Of a stretch of 64,000 bases of DNA, positions 63,701 to 64,000 are shown piece after piece; position 1 is the stretch's first letter; each line of letters begins with the position of its first letter. The notes under the pieces are model-generated. The model was not told where the DNA came from. It did not search any database and saw only the letters and a program-made list of their open reading frames with translations. Source of the DNA: an unicellular cyanobacterium SU2. Its GTDB lineage: Bacteria; Cyanobacteriota; Cyanobacteriia; Cyanobacteriales; Microcystaceae. The position numbers and the translations under genes are program-made. The stretch is from assembly GCA_002110465.1 (NCBI GenBank), contig NEED01000075.1:186001-250000 (forward strand), given 5' to 3'.

Positions 63701-64000
63701 TGCGAATACGAATGGCTTCAGGATTATTAAGTAAAGCATTTTCGACAGAAATAACTTTTATTGTTTCATTTTCGCCAAAAGTAATCCTTAGTGAGCGATT
63801 ATTGAAGTCATTGTTTACCGAACTCGCACTACATCCGCATCCTTCTGCTGTTCCATCATTAAATAATAAGGTAGCACTGGTTTCTCCGTTTAAGTTACCG
63901 CTACGAGTTACGATAATTTCAGTAACGGCTGTTCCATCTTCGTTGACAATATATTGACTTGCGCTAAAGTTAATTATTGCCTGAGTTTGATCGTTATTTT
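60786..64000 (-). CDS. Large secreted subtilase with Calx-beta, cadherin-like and Ca-binding C-terminal domains (5' end off window)
   Basis: The frame is open from 60786 to the right edge with no stop and no usable start before the edge, so the gene begins beyond 64000; 1070 residues are visible. Order: a Calx-beta-like domain (NEDGTAVTEIIVTRSGNLNG and on, with a CGC motif), then the S8 peptidase with Asp (VIIDTGAD, near 63454), His (NNHGSHVA, near 63328), oxyanion AAAAGNS and Ser (GGTSQATP, near 62779). About four cadherin/Ig-like repeats follow (VTVNPVDDLPVV). The last 80 residues resemble a RTX-type calcium-binding end (GTVGDDLINSGIGGEVITGLGGKDTY), which suggests type I secretion. All triad residues are present. 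Confidence 0.9.
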   Translation of the reverse strand, partial: NNDQTQAIINFSASQYIVNEDGTAVTEIIVTRSGNLNGETSATLLFNDGTAEGCGCSASSVNNDFNNRSLRITFGENETIKVISVENALLNNPEAIRIRNDNKIEGNEYFTIELKNPTDQGIIGQQNKATVTIVDDETSLTTTNTTGTDNSNAKKLINLDDFWADTRFSNIKGQGYATVIIDTGADLDHPFFGTDNNGNGISDRIVYQYDFADNDNDASDKNNHGSHVASIIASSDETYTGIASASDIIVLKVFSDNGSGKFADLEEALQWVNNNAQTYNIASVNLSLGDSQNWQTETPRYGIGDELAAIASQNILVAAAAGNSFYTFNSEPGLSYPAIDPNVISVGAVWADDFGSRTFGNGAVDYSTDEDRIASFSQRHPVLDVFAPGILITGANANGGTITMGGTSQATPYITGIATLGQQIAQQYLGRELTLTEFNTLLDTTSDFIIDGDDEDDNVINTGENYPRINILALAENILTLDNTSQGGETNDTENDASDDPLYIPENTTSLVHTITLEAGEILTDIDFGNQEKQINQPPEIEINIGLNLDEGDSKIVSNSQLKVIDTDNLDSEITYTLTNIPDNGILTLDGVELILGNTFTQANINSDRLTYSHDGSETLSDNFSFTVNDSDDGNISETLFNITVNPVDDLPVVNQAIASFSVDEDAENDIIDVSNLFFDADGDEISISVDNSNQGLINVTLENNLLTLDYLENESGEALITLTGLANGEIVETNFTVTVNPVDDLPVVENEIPDVNVTEDSENTVIDLANIFNDVDNNNEAIIKTVLVNSNKELVNASIDSNNLILSYLPNQFGIAEITIQATSNGETIEDTFAVNVTPINDSPNDINISNLSITENAPNNTLIGRLSTIDTDLEDTHIYTLADDAQGRFKIVGDELQVADTSQLDFETNPDFDILVQSTDNDGLSIEKIFTVSLIDDRDFDVIGTVGDDLINSGIGGEVITGLGGKDTYIYDSIDDFGDVIADFKAIDDDLIDLRSLYSLYTAFGYDLDTILGESPFEDLVSVTTNGSNNAQIHLSPFGQLLPDYQLPLVTLEGVTSDQIDATDFMFR

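Overview
The window is chromosomal DNA of a cyanobacterium. It carries apcE (phycobilisome core-membrane linker), crtH (carotene isomerase), the cyanobacterial M16 peptidase pair, DUF29/DUF2996/Uma2 families, and many copies of the HIP1 octamer GCGATCGC (for example 43-50 and 323-330). The DNA is AT-rich. A CnfR/PatB-type ferredoxin-HTH regulator of nitrogen fixation (32020-33621) suggests a diazotroph. Together these fit a unicellular Cyanothece/Crocosphaera/Rippkaea-like organism; this placement is inference from gene content, not from a search.

Layout. 1-2.4 kb: 5' end of homoserine dehydrogenase, a Uma2 protein and a sodium:solute symporter. 2.5-19.8 kb: a surface-glycan locus with giant multidomain glycosyltransferases, an NAD-sugar epimerase, a sulfotransferase-methyltransferase fusion, a 12-repeat FG-GAP/VCBS protein, a second methyltransferase, GDP-mannose 4,6-dehydratase and two more GT4 enzymes. 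A polyprenyl-phosphate sugar transferase at 33.7 kb could prime the same kind of glycan. 19.8-20.0 kb: a well-supported 6S RNA. 20-31.4 kb: housekeeping genes (M16 pair, ispE, proS, trpB, nadC), a ComFB-type protein behind a near-consensus promoter with an attenuator-like leader, an HDAC-family enzyme and an SDR lacking the catalytic Tyr. 31.4-41.9 kb: cnfR, sugar transferase, pentapeptide/TPR secreted protein, TspO, an HTH-GrpE-wing protein, a membrane J-domain protein, and crtH preceded by a promoter/sORF/terminator module.

41.9-53 kb is a plastic accessory stretch: a solo TnpB element with end hairpins, small palindromic repeats, a MITE-like element, a truncated duplicate of the thiL 5' end, the intact thiL, hslO, a decayed tnpB interrupted by a palindrome, a Tat-signal aldo/keto reductase and an IS630-like fragment. 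53-64 kb: YwiC-like membrane protein, a helical-repeat membrane protein, DUF2996, Uma2, apcE with a terminator built from a dispersed palindrome, and a large secreted subtilase (Calx-beta, S8, cadherin-like repeats, Ca-binding C-terminus) running off the right edge.

Starts were corrected by hand where family N-termini, ribosome-binding sites or neighbouring signals argued for an internal codon (proS, trpB, cnfR, apcE, DUF29, DUF2996, one GT4). No tRNA, rRNA or CRISPR array was seen.
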